A stretch of 64,000 bases of DNA from Anthostomella pinea (Eukaryota > Ascomycota > Sordariomycetes > Xylariales > Xylariaceae), in the NCBI GenBank assembly GCA_963556695.1, contig CAUWAG010000003.1, positions 8,618,001 to 8,682,000 of the forward strand, in the 5' to 3' direction. Position numbers and translations under genes: made by a program. Shown in pieces: positions 36,682-48,105 of this stretch. The notes under the pieces are model-generated. The model was not told the origin of the DNA, did no database searches, and was given only the letters and a program-made list of their open reading frames with translations. The number at the start of each line of letters is the position of its first letter. Position 1 is the first letter of the stretch.

Positions 36682-36804
36682 CTAGTTGGGACACCGAGGG
36701 CAGGCGTAGTTGTATCCGCAGTAGTCGTGGGTGCCGAAGTCGACTGACTTGCAGCAATATGTGCAGCACATGTCGACTAGTGGTTGGTGCTCCTTGACAG
36801 CCAT
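36682..36804 (-). CDS. Small cysteine-rich protein, 40 residues (candidate)
   Basis: A short frame begins with an ATG in a good context (GTCACAATGG) and ends at TAG. The product has seven cysteines in 40 residues, arranged as CC-x2-CC, then after ten residues C-x5-C-x2-C (blocks MCCTYCCKSV and DYCGYNYACPRCPN). Codons end strongly in C or G (GTC AAG GAG CAC, GAC TTC GGC ACC CAC GAC TAC TGC), unlike the surrounding spacer. There is no signal peptide, so it is probably intracellular; the cysteines could bind zinc. It stands alone in a gene-poor stretch. I do not recognise a family. An additional upstream exon cannot be excluded. Confidence 0.55.
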   Translation of the reverse strand: MAVKEHQPLVDMCCTYCCKSVDFGTHDYCGYNYACPRCPN

Positions 36805-39800
36805 TGTGACAACAGATATGCAGGTGGGACGAGAAAGCCGGGAATATTTGAGAGAATTGCGAGTAGTCAGGTAGGTATGCAACGTGGGTTGAGTCCTAAC
36901 AGACACTTGTGTGTTGTGGCAAGAGTCAGGCAGGCTGAAGGTATGTGAAGGGAGACGAAGGGAGATGAAGGGATGACTTCAAATTTGTAGGAGGTTGTAT
37001 GGTTTGATGATGAGATGGACGATGATGTCGTTGAAAAAGAGGAACGGAAACTTTACATTGGGACGGGGCCAACCTTATATCTACCTGTCTGCGCATGTTA
37101 TGGACGCTTATTAGCGAACTTGGATGATGCGAGACAAGACGAGGCGATCCGCCCGGCTGTCAGGCCCCAGGGTGAGCCAGGCAAGGGACCAGGGGTTTGC
37201 AGAAAGGAGAGCGCAAATAGAAAAAACTTCGCCAGTATATTAATTAAAGGGGATAAACTGGGAAATTCGTGCATGAGCTGCATGTGGTACGTGCGTAGTC
37301 CAATCTTGTCAAATGAGAGAGAGAGAGCTGCACCTCGACACGGCTGTATAGACCGATCCTCCGAGGCAGTCATGGAAAGGTTTAGTTGCAATGCAGCGGT
37401 GTGAGACAATGGGATCACGAGGTCCCCGTCTGGTGGGAATAGGGATTTGGGATTGAGGATCTGGGATTTGGGATATGGGATTGGCGGTGGTGAAGGGGAA
37501 GGGAGCCATCGTGGGGTTCCGTCCTGTCAAGTCCCCGCGAGCAGAACTAGACAGAAACAGTCAAACAGCCCAACCGAGAAACGGTGCAGACGTCCTCTGA
37601 GCTAAACCCGGTCTAAACAGGTGCCAACCTACTCGGAACAGACTAGACGGCGACGGAGGAGACGGGAGGACGGGGAAGAGGCGGAGGTGGGGGTGTCAGG
37701 GACAGGCCGTGTAGCAAGTATAAAGATAGGTCAGCTTAGTCCAATATGGGCATACCTAAGGTTAGTCTCTGGTGAGGGGCGCGGGGGATTGGAATTGGGG
37801 CTGGGGCTGGGGGGATTTGGACTTGAACTTTGGGCTTTCAACTTTGGGCTTTGGGCGTTGAGGGGGTCGCCAGCAGAGTCGCAGACGCAGACGAACGTGG
37901 GAGGGGAATGGGAATGGGGTGCGGCTGATCTGCTGATGTGGTGAGTCGTCGCCTTACGGTTGGTTACCTGCATGTGCGTACCTCGGTACTGTCTGATCCA
38001 GCAGACGATGCTGTGGGTAATAAGTGTCATGTATTGGAACTTTGCTACCTTAGTGCGACCACAGTACATACTGGAATTCTGTTGCTGGCCGACAGTGACA
38101 TCTGGGATGTATAATCGGCTCAACGGCGTCAGGCTGCGTTTCTCGGTGATATCCATATGTGGATTCGGTGCAGCCACTCATACTGTCGCAAGTTGCAGAT
38201 GATCAAGGCGGTCATGAGGCGACCCGAGGCGCTGCAGCTGAAGATGGATCGGTTAGGTGAGAGACAGAGGATGTGCGTTGGCAGTGAACCTGACAGCCTG
38301 ACATCCTGATGAGTCACATTTGGAAGAGCGTACAGGAACCGGGCGGCGGGGCGTACAGGACAGGCTGCCTTACCAAGTTGCATCTCGGCGTCACGGCATG
38401 CAACGTTCGCCCGTGCTGCTGATGTCTGACAGCGACACGCTCGATGTTGACTCTCGAGATAAGTTAGTGGAACTGTTATCTCTATCCAGATGACGGCACG
38501 TGACTTCACGTTGCAGGACCTATATTTGGGTTGAGAGGGTCATTGGCGGGCGGCTTGCTGCTGCATGACGATGGCATGGATGGTAAGCCCTACCTCGGAA
38601 CATTCTACAACGATCATCGTTTACGGTTTTGGTGCTTTCCATTATCCTGGCTCGGCTCTTTCGGCACTCATCCAACCAGCCAACCTACCTCTATGTGACT
38701 GCAACTGTGCAAGAGGCAGACCGTGAGGGATACCCCTCGTTCGTTGGGTTGGAGAGGTTCAGGTCAGGTCACCCACGAAATGTTCGAAATCATCCTGACT
38801 GCCTGATAGCCTCAATGTTCGTCAGACGTTAGTTGCGCGAGATCGACTTTGGTTCATGGCCTTTGCGGAAAGCGCACACCGCCGGTCTACCTTATCCCCT
38901 GTGATCGTCGTGATCGTCGTGATCGTCGTGATAGACGACGTTTCAGCCTGTGTCCCTCGGGGTCGGGTACGGCATGTGCGGTATCTCGCAGGCTCGACCC
39001 ACTTGAAGTTCGTCCACCCCAGCCCACCGTGACGTGACACCTTGACACTCTGACAACATTTCTGACTTGTTGGAACCTGACTGATTCCGGTCTCACGCCA
39101 ACAACAAGTCCAGGCGTTAGGTGTCCTTCGGCCCGTCCCACCCGCTACGCGCCAACTCAACAGAGACGACTTTCATTGACAGTACCGGCAGGGCAACTGT
39201 TGCATACCTAGGTAGGTAGTTCCGAGCCAACTCCAGCACCGCCTCGACCGCAAGATCCAATGCGCCCTTGGTTGCAGTATGGCCAATCATCTGGTACAGT
39301 ATGTCTGCGAATCCAGATCTCGACGGCACATCACAGCTGTGATATTTCTGCCGCTGTCATAGGTTAGGTAGACACGAGCATCTCATTACGCTTGGCCCTT
39401 GCTGATCCTAGTCTCGAATCCTGCTTGGTAAGCGGGTTCACGTCTCTGATCATCAACGTCGTTGCCAAGTGGTGATAGGCTAGATCTCGTGACCGACCAC
39501 TTTGGGCAAACAGGCAAACATTAGGTATGAAACATGAAGGAGTCACGGTACTTCTGATTGCCCGTGGTGAGCCGGCGCTTCCATTGCTGACAGGCCTGAC
39601 CTTGGCAGATGGACCTCAGCCGACGAATAAATCCCTTTCTTCCCAGTCCACCAACCGTCGTCTCCTTGTTTCGTCGCGGGGGTAGACCACGTGCCTCCAT
39701 GACAGTACGGAGCCACGGAATCAACCCACTGGAGTATATTACCAGGTACCTACCAACGTACCTGGCGACATGGAAGCGGAACGGCGTGCTGCTTACCCAC

Positions 39801-42800
39801 GGTGCTGTCACGATGAGCGCTGCCGCTTTCCAACACCGCCAATCAGCGTCTCCCGCGTCCTTTCGACCACAAGATCTGGTCATGGTGGCGGTAAGCAGGG
39901 TCGACGGCGGGTTTGGGGCAGTAGCCGAAAACACTGGAGTAACACCCGCAGCATCGTTCGTGCCTTGGTGCTTGTCCGCAAACCCATCAACTTCAGGGAA
40001 AGACGTCGTACCTTATCCACTCCCTACCGCCTGCCTAATAAGGCAAGCCTAACGAACAGCTGGCATGGCATCCAAGGTACATCGACTTGGACTCACCAGC
40101 ATCGCAGACTTCTCTTTGTGCTTCCGAATAATCAATTGGCGCCCATCCGCCGTCCACACAACACCAGCACACAGACGTACCTGCAGCTTCTGGATCACAC
40201 GTCTCCTCGGGACGCTCGCTAGTTCGGCCTTTCGTCGACCCCTATTGCAGTAACCGATATACCTACCTAGGTACCATCTTTCGCCTATCTCACTCTGCAC
40301 CTTTACCCCGGCGTCACCCTTACATATACCATGCAGGCCATCTATGTATGTCACCGTCCGTTGATCTGTCTGCATGCCATGGCGTCCAATCTGCAGGTGG
40401 GGAAAATGGGGCTTATACGGCCCCCTTGCCTCCGAGACACATCATACCAACCGGCGTTGTGCAGTGTATGTTATCGGGAGTCCTGAGATGTTAGCCATGC
40501 TATATACCTAGGTATCCACACGACCGATATCCCGGCGCATGCTCATGTGCGCGAATCAACCTTCCAGAAGTACCATGGCCACACCAACACTGTCGGAGTT
40601 GACCCGATCTGCATATGCACTCACCGCCTGGCTCCGCCAAACGGACGCTGATGTGTGCACCCTGGCACCATCACAAAGTCATATACACCTAGTTGAGACT
40701 TTGACCCAGGGTTGCCAATCGTTTCGGTGTTGAGCTAAGCCGTGGCAGCGGATCACTTTCTCCCATTTCTGGAAGAGGGTGGCGGTTTAGGTCGCTAGAC
40801 CACACAGCCGACATGTTCCTCGAGCGGAGAACCATCTATCTCAAACGTTCGGTCCTAGTTTCTGCCTACCTCATCCCATCCTCCTGCCTCGTCCCAGCTG
40901 GAGACACAATGCCTCCCAGTATTGGCTTTATTAGCAGTGGAAGGATCAATCGTGGAGATCGCCACACTCGATGTCTACGGCTCAAAGCAAACAACCAGGA
41001 TTCCAGAAAAGCGCCGTCTTTTGACAGGGCCGAGCGATCTGGTTTCTCGATAACTCCAAAGGCCTGGATATGCCCTCTACGAGGTTTCTGAGTCTCGCCC
41101 CCACGGATCGGGCTGTAAAGCGCTATGGTTGACAGCATACCGGACAGTGACAGCCCAGGGGAGGCCGATCCGTTCTATTCCAAGGACATGGACCGAGATC
41201 CTACAGCACTCGTTGGACCACTCCTGCTTTGGGCTTGGCACAAGTAACACAGATCGACGTGTGTTTATTTCCGAGGCTGTCTGAACAGGAAATGTCTTGT
41301 CGGTGTGCGTGGGCGCGCCTCAAGCCTATCAGGCCGATTGCATTGCCACTTCATCAACAAATCGAATAGGTATGCAAGATTCCTCCCTATCGGAGTTGAT
41401 TCTTGGCCCTCCCACGCTGCCAAGAGATGCACGCTGCTCGACATATACCCTGGCAGAATTTTGTCTGCAGCAACGTGACATCATTATCGACAGATGCCTC
41501 TTGGACAAGTACCTTCCCTATTTTCAGGGGTCGAGACCGTCTGACACAAACGCCAGATGCTATGTCTCGGTACAGCACCGCTCCTTTCACCACTGCGGCT
41601 TATTGCGGGTAGACAGTCTAACGTGCAATGAAGGCTACACTGGCATGCCGTCGTGCTGTAGTGTTGTGTCCGATCGACGCCATCGACGCGTCTTGCGGAT
41701 GCGTATGATATTCTCTAACACGGCAAATACGACGTCTACAATTCCGAGTCAAGGACTCACGGAACTACAGACGAGACTTATCTGCCTGGACACCTGGTCG
41801 TCTGACTGGGTAGCATTCTCGAACCAGTGATTGCTCAGGTGATCCGGAATGCCACTCAAAAAGAGGGAGCAGGCCAGTGATGTGACCGAGCTGGATCATC
41901 AATTTCCCTCGTGGTCTTGGCCTCATTGCTTGCGTGTCGACTCCTGATAGGTACAGTTATGTACAATTAACCGGCGTGACAACACTTCGGCTGAGAAGTC
42001 GTCGAAGACTAGAAGAAGACCTCCGTGTTTATTTCTTTGGCGGGCAATACATGTTGACGTCCGGGGCATCCGCCGCTGGTCATGGGCTATCAATACTACC
42101 AAGCGTTCCTACACCATGATCGCCTCCTATCTTGGCAGAAACCCGGCGTCCCCCCAATAACCTCTCATTGCCGATTCACAGAGCATCTTACTGTTCCCTC
42201 TGACCATTTCAAGCGTCCTTAGTAAGATATTGGATTGATGTGTGCGTCGTCAAGCCAGGGCGGCACCTATCGCGAATCTTGCCGCTTCTAGCGACAAACT
42301 ACCGGTACCGCGATTAGTCTCACCCCGGTGTTGATGCATGAAGGGAGATCACACAGGACTCGACGCGCTCTAGAAAGCTCGTGCTCTCTGTTCCGCGGAC
42401 AGGACTCGGGACGAAAGAGCACGACATCAGGATGGTTACACCACATCAATTGGTGAACATCAGACTGGCCCACGGCTCGGGCGTTCCTGTGCGCAGTCTT
42501 GGCAATGAAACGGTATGTATCGAGGTAGCATTGATGGGTAGAGAGGAAGGGAAGGAACAGTAAGAATGGCTCGTTTAGGGGATGACATCGCGAGATGGAA
42601 ACTGCGGGTGATTCCCCGTGGGACCTCTTGCTTGCATGCCGCATATCTCTTGCATACGGAAGTGGCTCCGATGATCCCTGGGGTTCCATGGCATAGCAAG
42701 CCCTGACGCCGGTCAGGGGATCCCTGATGGTTCTCAGGGCCGCGTTAAGTCGCCGCCACGAGCGACGACCTCACTCGCTAAACGACTCGCGCTTCGTGTG

Positions 42801-43115
42801 CGCAATAACCACCAAGGGGCCAACCGGTCTGCGTGGGTAGCACTTTCAGCCGCTGCTGCAATTGGCCTCATGCGTCTCCTGTCAGCTCGTGCTCCGAAGG
42901 TAATTGCCGAACCTGAACGATCGTTCGATTGCTAGCGATGCCTATCTCTCCGTCCCGCTCGATGCACTTTTCAGTCCGTCAGAGAATTGACTCGCTTGCT
43001 CCGCTCATGGTCTAGACTTGGCTGCTAGATATAATGTAGGTGTTCAAGTCCAGCCAGGATGCCAGTGCTCGGAGGGCAACATCGCAGTAGTTTGCCTTCC
43101 CTAGCAACCAAGCCC
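36805..43115. other. Gene-poor stretch, right part
   Basis: 6.3 kb without a supported gene. Many TAGGTAGGTA/TACCTACC words and low-complexity patches occur (for example G-rich 37790-37860). The longest open frame (41297-41830 plus) has no motif and no codon bias. Confidence 0.5.
38901..38932. repeat. Tandem repeat GTGATCGTC, three copies
   Basis: A 9-bp unit repeated three times plus GTGAT. The unit contains the palindrome GATC. Non-coding. Confidence 0.85.
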
Positions 43116-44400
43116 CTATTTCTCCTTCTCAAAGACCGAGTACAGGCTTCCGACATGTGGCGTCAGCTCCACGACAAACTCGTCGCCGTCGTGGAGATAA
43201 GCAGGAGGCTTCTTGCCGAACCCCACGCCAGCAGGCGTTCCGGTGAGGATGACTGTGCCGGGAGGCAAGGTGGTCCCTTGCGACAGCCAGCTTACAAGCT
43301 TCGCACAGCTGAAGACCATGTCACTGCAATCTCGGCATTAGCCAGCATACGAAGTAGGAGTGTTCGTTCCCAGGTTGTTCTTCGTTAAGCTGAGTTAAGT
43401 AGGTTAGGTAGGCAACTCACTTCAAGCCCGACTCCTGCATCACCTCCCCGTTCTTCAAGCCACGGATCGTGAACGCGCTGGGGTCGGGCACGACCTGGGC
43501 GGAAACCAGCACGGGCCCCAGAGGACAGGAGCCGTCGAAACTCTTCGAGTAACAGGCCTGGCTCTGCGCCAGCTGTGCCTTGCGGCTGGACACGTCGTTG
43601 GCGGCCGTGTAGCCCAGGACGTAGCTGAGCGCGTCGGCCTCGCTGACGTTCTTGCACGTCTTGCCGATGACGATGGCGAGCTCGGACTCGTAGTCTGCGC
43701 TGTCGTCGTCTAGGGTGTGCTTTGGGATGATGACTGGTGCCGGGTAGGGGTCGGCCAGCGCTGTTGCCGGTTTCCTGGGTTCGGATGAGCGTTGTACTCA
43801 CGGCGCTGGTGTTTTTTTCTTCTTGCTGGATCAAATCTGTTGGGTGGGACGGCTCGGGGACTTACATGAACATCATGGGGATGTCGGGGAGCTGCATATT
43901 GGCCTCTTTGGCGTGGTTCGCATACTTGGCACAGTTGGTGAGTCAAGTCGCAGAGTCAACTTTCAACACGCAGCTTGCAGCTCAGAGGCTACAAAGATCC
44001 GCGGCACGGTAGAGGTTCCACGATGGCCCCAGGACTGGATTACCATGTCCGTCCCTGCCTGCCAGCCAAGGAGAAGTTGAAACTCACGTTCAGCCCTATA
44101 CACCGGATGGACCCGACCTCAGCCGCAGCCAGCGGCGACAGGATGCGGTCGACCACCTCGACCCGGTGTGTCGACTCGCCGGGATTCAAGACCGAGGTGC
44201 CGCTGAAAACCTTGACCTGCACCTCGTCGCCGTTGCGGGCGGCCTTGCCGACGTCGAGCTTGCTGTCGATGGGCTGCCCGACGAGCACGGCGTTGCCGTC
44301 TGCGCCGCGCGGGACGAACCGGACGAGTCCTGTTGGTGTTTACTCACAGGCTCACTGGGGTTAGATTGGATGGATTACTGGGCTTACGTTCAAATGCCAT
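43116..44400 (-). CDS. Fumarylacetoacetate hydrolase family protein
   Basis: Metal-dependent enzyme of the FAH superfamily (C-C or C-N bond hydrolases, decarboxylases and hydratases); closest in style to FAHD-type proteins, exact substrate unknown. 291 residues in five exons: 44400-44388, 44329-44088, 43924-43866, 43774-43421, 43323-43116. The first coding exon is only 13 nt (MAFE plus one base). Splicing yields MAFERLVRFVPRG, then GLNYANHAKEANMQLPDIPM, the substrate-pocket motif, followed by PATALADPYPAPVIIPKHT. DYESELAIVIGK holds metal-binding Glu residues and GYTAANDVSSR the metal-binding Asp. TGTPAGVGFG is the terminal loop. All splice phases agree. The reading is solid, although the third intron could be split in two by a short exon. 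Confidence 0.92.
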
Positions 44401-44728
44401 ATTCTCGGTTGGGTAGGTATGGTATCTTAGACCAATGCAGGTAGACAGACTGTGGGGAAATCGAGATTCAGGGCAAGCAAGTAGAAAAGACTGTTTGATG
44501 TTGGTTATCAAGGACAAGCAACCAAGTAGGCAATTCACTCAGTCCACCTTGACTGATGGGCCAGATGGTATCGGATCGGCTGATTTCGGAGATATTTATA
44601 TGTGGGAACGAAAGGGGATACCGGCCCCCCTGAGCACTCCGCTCCGTCGGGTCAATAAAGACCCCTGGGGTCGGATTTCCCCACGTTCACGTCTTACCAA
44701 CAAACTCCCGTCTGTACAATGAAACGGA
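44401..44728. other. Promoter of the FAH-family gene
   Basis: It ends directly at the inverted repeat of the pogo-like element. No gene is seen. Confidence 0.4.
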
Positions 44729-46593
44729 TATAACGTGGATGACAAGCGAGCGGCAATTACAAGCGAACGGCAACTTTTCACCAACCTTCCAACCAACATG
44801 TCAAATAACTCGACCACAACGCATTTAATTTAATCTAATCAATTGGATTCTTCTTCTTCAGACGTTTCTATCTCTATTGTACAAGTTCGCGCATTATGGC
44901 CAGTGTTGCCGCAAACGCCACAACGTCGCTCACGCGCTGCCGCCCTCCTCGGACAACGACTACCTTCACCCATTTTCTGTCTTCCAGCTCATTACCATCC
45001 TTTACAGCCTGGAGACCTACTGTATTTTCAACAGAAAGTATTCCTCTTTTCACTAGACGTTTGTTTTTTGTCCTCTGGCGTTTACTTAATAGGTGATTGG
45101 CCTCTTCTAACTCGCGGACCCAGGAATCAACCAAAGCGACCTTGTGCATAAGACCATTGTAGTCTTTAAAAATGAGCTCAACGCATTAACTATTGATGTA
45201 GGTGAGTTTCCCTAGTGATTTCTAACTCAATTTCGGATATAAACCGACTGGTTTACCGCTTTGTTGATGGTGGTAGGCGTCTTTGAAGTCCAAGTAGTGG
45301 GTGGCAGATTGGGGTCTGGCGACGGTGTTCGTACGACAGCGACAGCATCCAGCTTCGAAATGACACTTCCTGGGTCGAAAGGAACAAACCCAGTAGCACT
45401 GAAACCTGCTCGAATGTTTCCTGGCGTCATAGCAGCGTTGTGTGCTTCACAAAATGCTGCAAGGAAGTCCTCCTTCAAAATGTGGGTTATATGACGCCGG
45501 ATGAGATCCTCAATCATGCGACCGTACGCTCGTTTGAGCGGGCTAAAACAATTGACATCTAAAGGCTGGAGTTTGTGTGACAAGTGGGCAGGCATACAAA
45601 GGGTAATAATGCTATTGTTCTGGCAATAATCCTCAAAGATCTGGGAATGGTGGCTTTCATGACCATCTAGGATGAGGAGGCGTTTACTGGCAGTCATACG
45701 CGGTCTGGTATACTTGTCGAAATGCGGAATCCATTCCAACCCAATCTCGTTTGTAGTCCAACCGTTATCAGACACAGCCACCTTCCAATCGCGTGGTAAT
45801 GTCGTGTCGCGATACCATGACGCGAGGTGGGTTTTGCCTTGTAGAATGATGAGCGGCGGGACCACCCAACCATCAGCATTGACAGCAGAAATTGCTGTAG
45901 ACCATTCCCTGTTGCCTTGCTGAGCTTGTCTAGGCCTATCACGTCTTTTGGCACTTATAACGATAATGCCGGACCCAATAATGCCCATCATAAACCCAGT
46001 CTTGTTGAAGTTATAAATATCCGCGTCTTGGATACCATGTTTTGCGATTGCCGCCGCAACTTGGTGAAACCACGCGCGATACGCGTCTGGATCTTCGTTC
46101 AAAACCCTCTGTAATCCATCCTTCAATAAAAATGCCTCCGGAGGCCTGCTATGCGTTTAATGAAGTTCCACGTCCAGTTCTTTCCAACGCGTCTATCCCC
46201 ATGCGCTGCCAACAATTGATTCGCCATATCTTCAACATAACTGTGCCGGGGTGAAAATGCTTGCGCATCCAGATCAAGAATGAAGGAAAGAATGGCATTC
46301 TCTTCAGAAACCGTAAGTTTCAAAGTATTGGGTATATTATTGCGTTGTGATGGTCGGCCGGCGATTCTAGCCTTCAAGGTATTATATGGGACATAGAAAG
46401 TCTTAGAAAGCTTGCCAATGGTAATATGAGGGTCGCGTCGCTTAGCTTGGACAGCAAGCTGTAAGTCTGATTCGCTATAACGCAATGCCATTATTGTTGG
46501 TTGATCAATTAGCAGCCTTGATTGAAAGGTTAAGTGGCTGGTGAAAAGTTGCCGTTTGCTTGTAATTGCCGCTTGCTTGTCATCCACGTTATA
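44729..46593 (-). mobile_element. pogo/Fot1-like DNA transposon, degenerate
   Basis: About 1.86 kb bounded by inverted repeats of roughly 56 bp at 44729-44786 and 46537-46593, beginning TATAACGTGGATGACAAGC at each end. They differ at a few positions by G/A transitions only. A TA pair abuts both ends, fitting the TA target duplication of Tc1/mariner-pogo elements. The interior encodes one decayed transposase on the minus strand. Size is as for Fot1 relatives. Confidence 0.9.
44839..46491 (-). pseudogene. pogo/Fot1-type transposase, inactivated
   Basis: N-terminal half from ATG 46491: MALRYSESDLQLAVQAKRR with an HTH psq-like domain (ITIGKLSKTFYVPYNTLKAR) and a CENP-B-type HTH (ILSFILDLDAQAFSPR ... 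NWTWNFIKR). A stop and frameshift around 46120-46140 break it. The DDE half follows (45227-46126): EDPDAYRAWFHQ, then YNFNKTGFMMG where active relatives have FDETGF, so the first catalytic Asp is Asn and the next Glu is Lys. LILDGHESHHS and QPLDVNCFSPLKRAYG supply the other acidic positions. A further frameshift separates the end, where RCGVCGNTGHNARTC is an intact CCHC zinc knuckle. The D-to-N and E-to-K changes are G-to-A on the coding strand, as RIP would leave. Confidence 0.9.
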
Positions 46594-47399
46594 AGGTACC
46601 TGGCAATATGAAACCATCTCCTGTCACTTGTTGCTGGCCCGATTCCCCGCCATTATACCCCGCGTTACGGATCCTACTTTATACCTTAGCGTCGTCTTAT
46701 AAGTATAGCAAGCCGTACAAATACGGTTAATCTCCCATTCTATTCAAAAGAAACGGCAATAATTCTCTTATAAGTTCTGGCAACTGCTTATAACGAGAAG
46801 CAAGGAACATATGCGGCTCGTTTTAAGCGAGCGGCGCAGATTAACTAAACTTTTTAAAAATGATCAGCTCATTTATATTGAGTGGGAGACAATCTGTATA
46901 TGAACAGCAAGCATACGGCAGATATCTGGCTCTTTGGTATTATACGTTTGAATAAAGTAAGAGAATTGTTGTCACTCCCCTGCACCTCCGTTGTAACGCT
47001 AAGGTAGAGATCCACATATGGGTAGGTACCGCCGGCGAGATGTCCGAACCGCCCGGGAAGAGACTGACGAACTTTTCCCTTTATATATTCAGCCCATTAT
47101 AGAACACAGTCTGTAGTCTCATTATGGTTCAAATCTGCCATCAAGTCTCTAGCTAAGCAGCTGCGGACCGGGCCGCCATATGTCGAAGAACCCCGCCACC
47201 TCCGGGCCATCGTCGTTTTTCTCTTCGGCAGTTTATAAACTGCCGGTGCCAAGCACTTCTCCCCGACATTTTCATTCCTGCATTATGTGCAACAGATCCC
47301 TCCTCCTCCCCGATTCTAGGCTCATCGTCCATTTTTGCTCAGTCCAAAATGGCCAGTGGCATCCGGATGATTTCTCGGACATGGCCCTTTACTGGTCTC
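46594..47399. other. A/T-rich spacer between two transposable elements
   Basis: More A/T-rich than its surroundings, especially 46700-46960. No gene is recognised. It could be an older decayed element. Confidence 0.4.
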
Positions 47400-47913
47400 A
47401 CATCCTCGTTATATGAGACATCCTCGTTTGTTTGTTTTGTTTGTTTGTTTTGTATTTAACGTGGGGGGTAGCTCCTCAGTAGTGCAAACCACGCCTCCCA
47501 GAGCCATTGCATCGCAAGGTTGTAGAGGTGTCAAATTAGATACATTCAGATCCGCGCACGAGCCTATCCTCGCTGTAACGGTACCAATCTGGAGTGTTCA
47601 GATGGTTTTAGTCAATACCCAAGCACGATTCCGTCAGAAAAACCTCCTATCCAGTGACAAAGCGACCCAGTGAACCTCAGTTCTCTGGTGTACATATCGT
47701 TCCAGTAGCCGTTCGATATATGTCGCATTGGTGGGTGGAGTAGGTGTTTGTTATCTGCTGGCGAGGGAAACCACAAGGGGGAAAACCTCGCAGGAGTGGG
47801 TATTGTGGTGACAAGCTGCTTGGCTATCGGGCTCTGCGATAAAATGGGGCCTCTCCACTGTCGTGTGCTGGTTATCGACTCGCACAAGCCGGGTCAGAAA
47901 GGGGGCCATAGCA

Positions 47914-47924
47914 GGATTCGAACC
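47914..47924 (-). promoter_or_regulatory. Pol III B box of the SINE
   Basis: GGTTCGAATCC on the minus strand is a perfect B box (the T-loop of a tRNA). The adjoining stems pair poorly and there is no matching acceptor stem, so this is not a working tRNA gene. Confidence 0.8.
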
Positions 47925-47963
47925 CACTTGTTCTCGTCGCCCACCGCACAAACGAGAACACAA

Positions 47964-47976
47964 CCAGGCTGAGACA
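47964..47976 (-). promoter_or_regulatory. Pol III A box of the SINE
   Basis: TGTCTCAGCCTGG on the minus strand resembles the A-box consensus TRGYNNARNNGG with one mismatch (T for G at the third position). It lies about 40 bp upstream of the B box, a normal internal-promoter spacing. Confidence 0.55.
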
Positions 47977-48105
47977 TCCTCATTATATGAGGTGATCATA
48001 ACAAAAAGACCACAGTGAGGCCATGTACCGGTCAGACATCGAACATGGCAAGGATCTTACAGCAAGTGCAACAATACTCTGCTCAACCTCTTTTTCAATC
48101 ATCAA

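Larger units (their letters stand above)
47400..47991 (-). mobile_element. tRNA-related SINE with LINE-derived 3' tail
   Basis: On the minus strand the element begins near 47973 with an RNA-polymerase-III-type A box and a B box, has a body of roughly 300 bp, then about 165 bp (47585-47419) aligning to the 3' UTR of the LINE at the left edge of the window, and ends in a (CAAA)n tail. Flanking 18-bp direct repeats, ACATCCTCGTTATATGAG at 47400-47417 and the same with one G-to-A change at 47974-47991, are the target-site duplication. A partial extra copy, ACATCCTCGTT, abuts the tail. Head, body and tail total about 555 bp. It would depend on the partner LINE for movement. Alternative: a rearranged LINE copy next to a tRNA fragment. 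Confidence 0.75.

Noticed and set aside
41297..41830. 177-codon open frame on the plus strand in the gene-poor stretch
   Set aside because: Mixed codon use, many Cys/Arg/Ser residues in random-looking order, and no motif.
43775..43865. Extra small exon within the third FAH-gene intron
   Set aside because: Two shorter introns are possible on paper, but the single 91-bp intron gives the conserved MFMKPATALADP junction without adding residues.
47896..47980. Possible functional tRNA gene on the minus strand
   Set aside because: A- and B-box-like sequences are present, but no acceptor stem pairs (TATGGCC has no partner) and the middle hairpin has an oversized loop. It is better explained as a SINE head.
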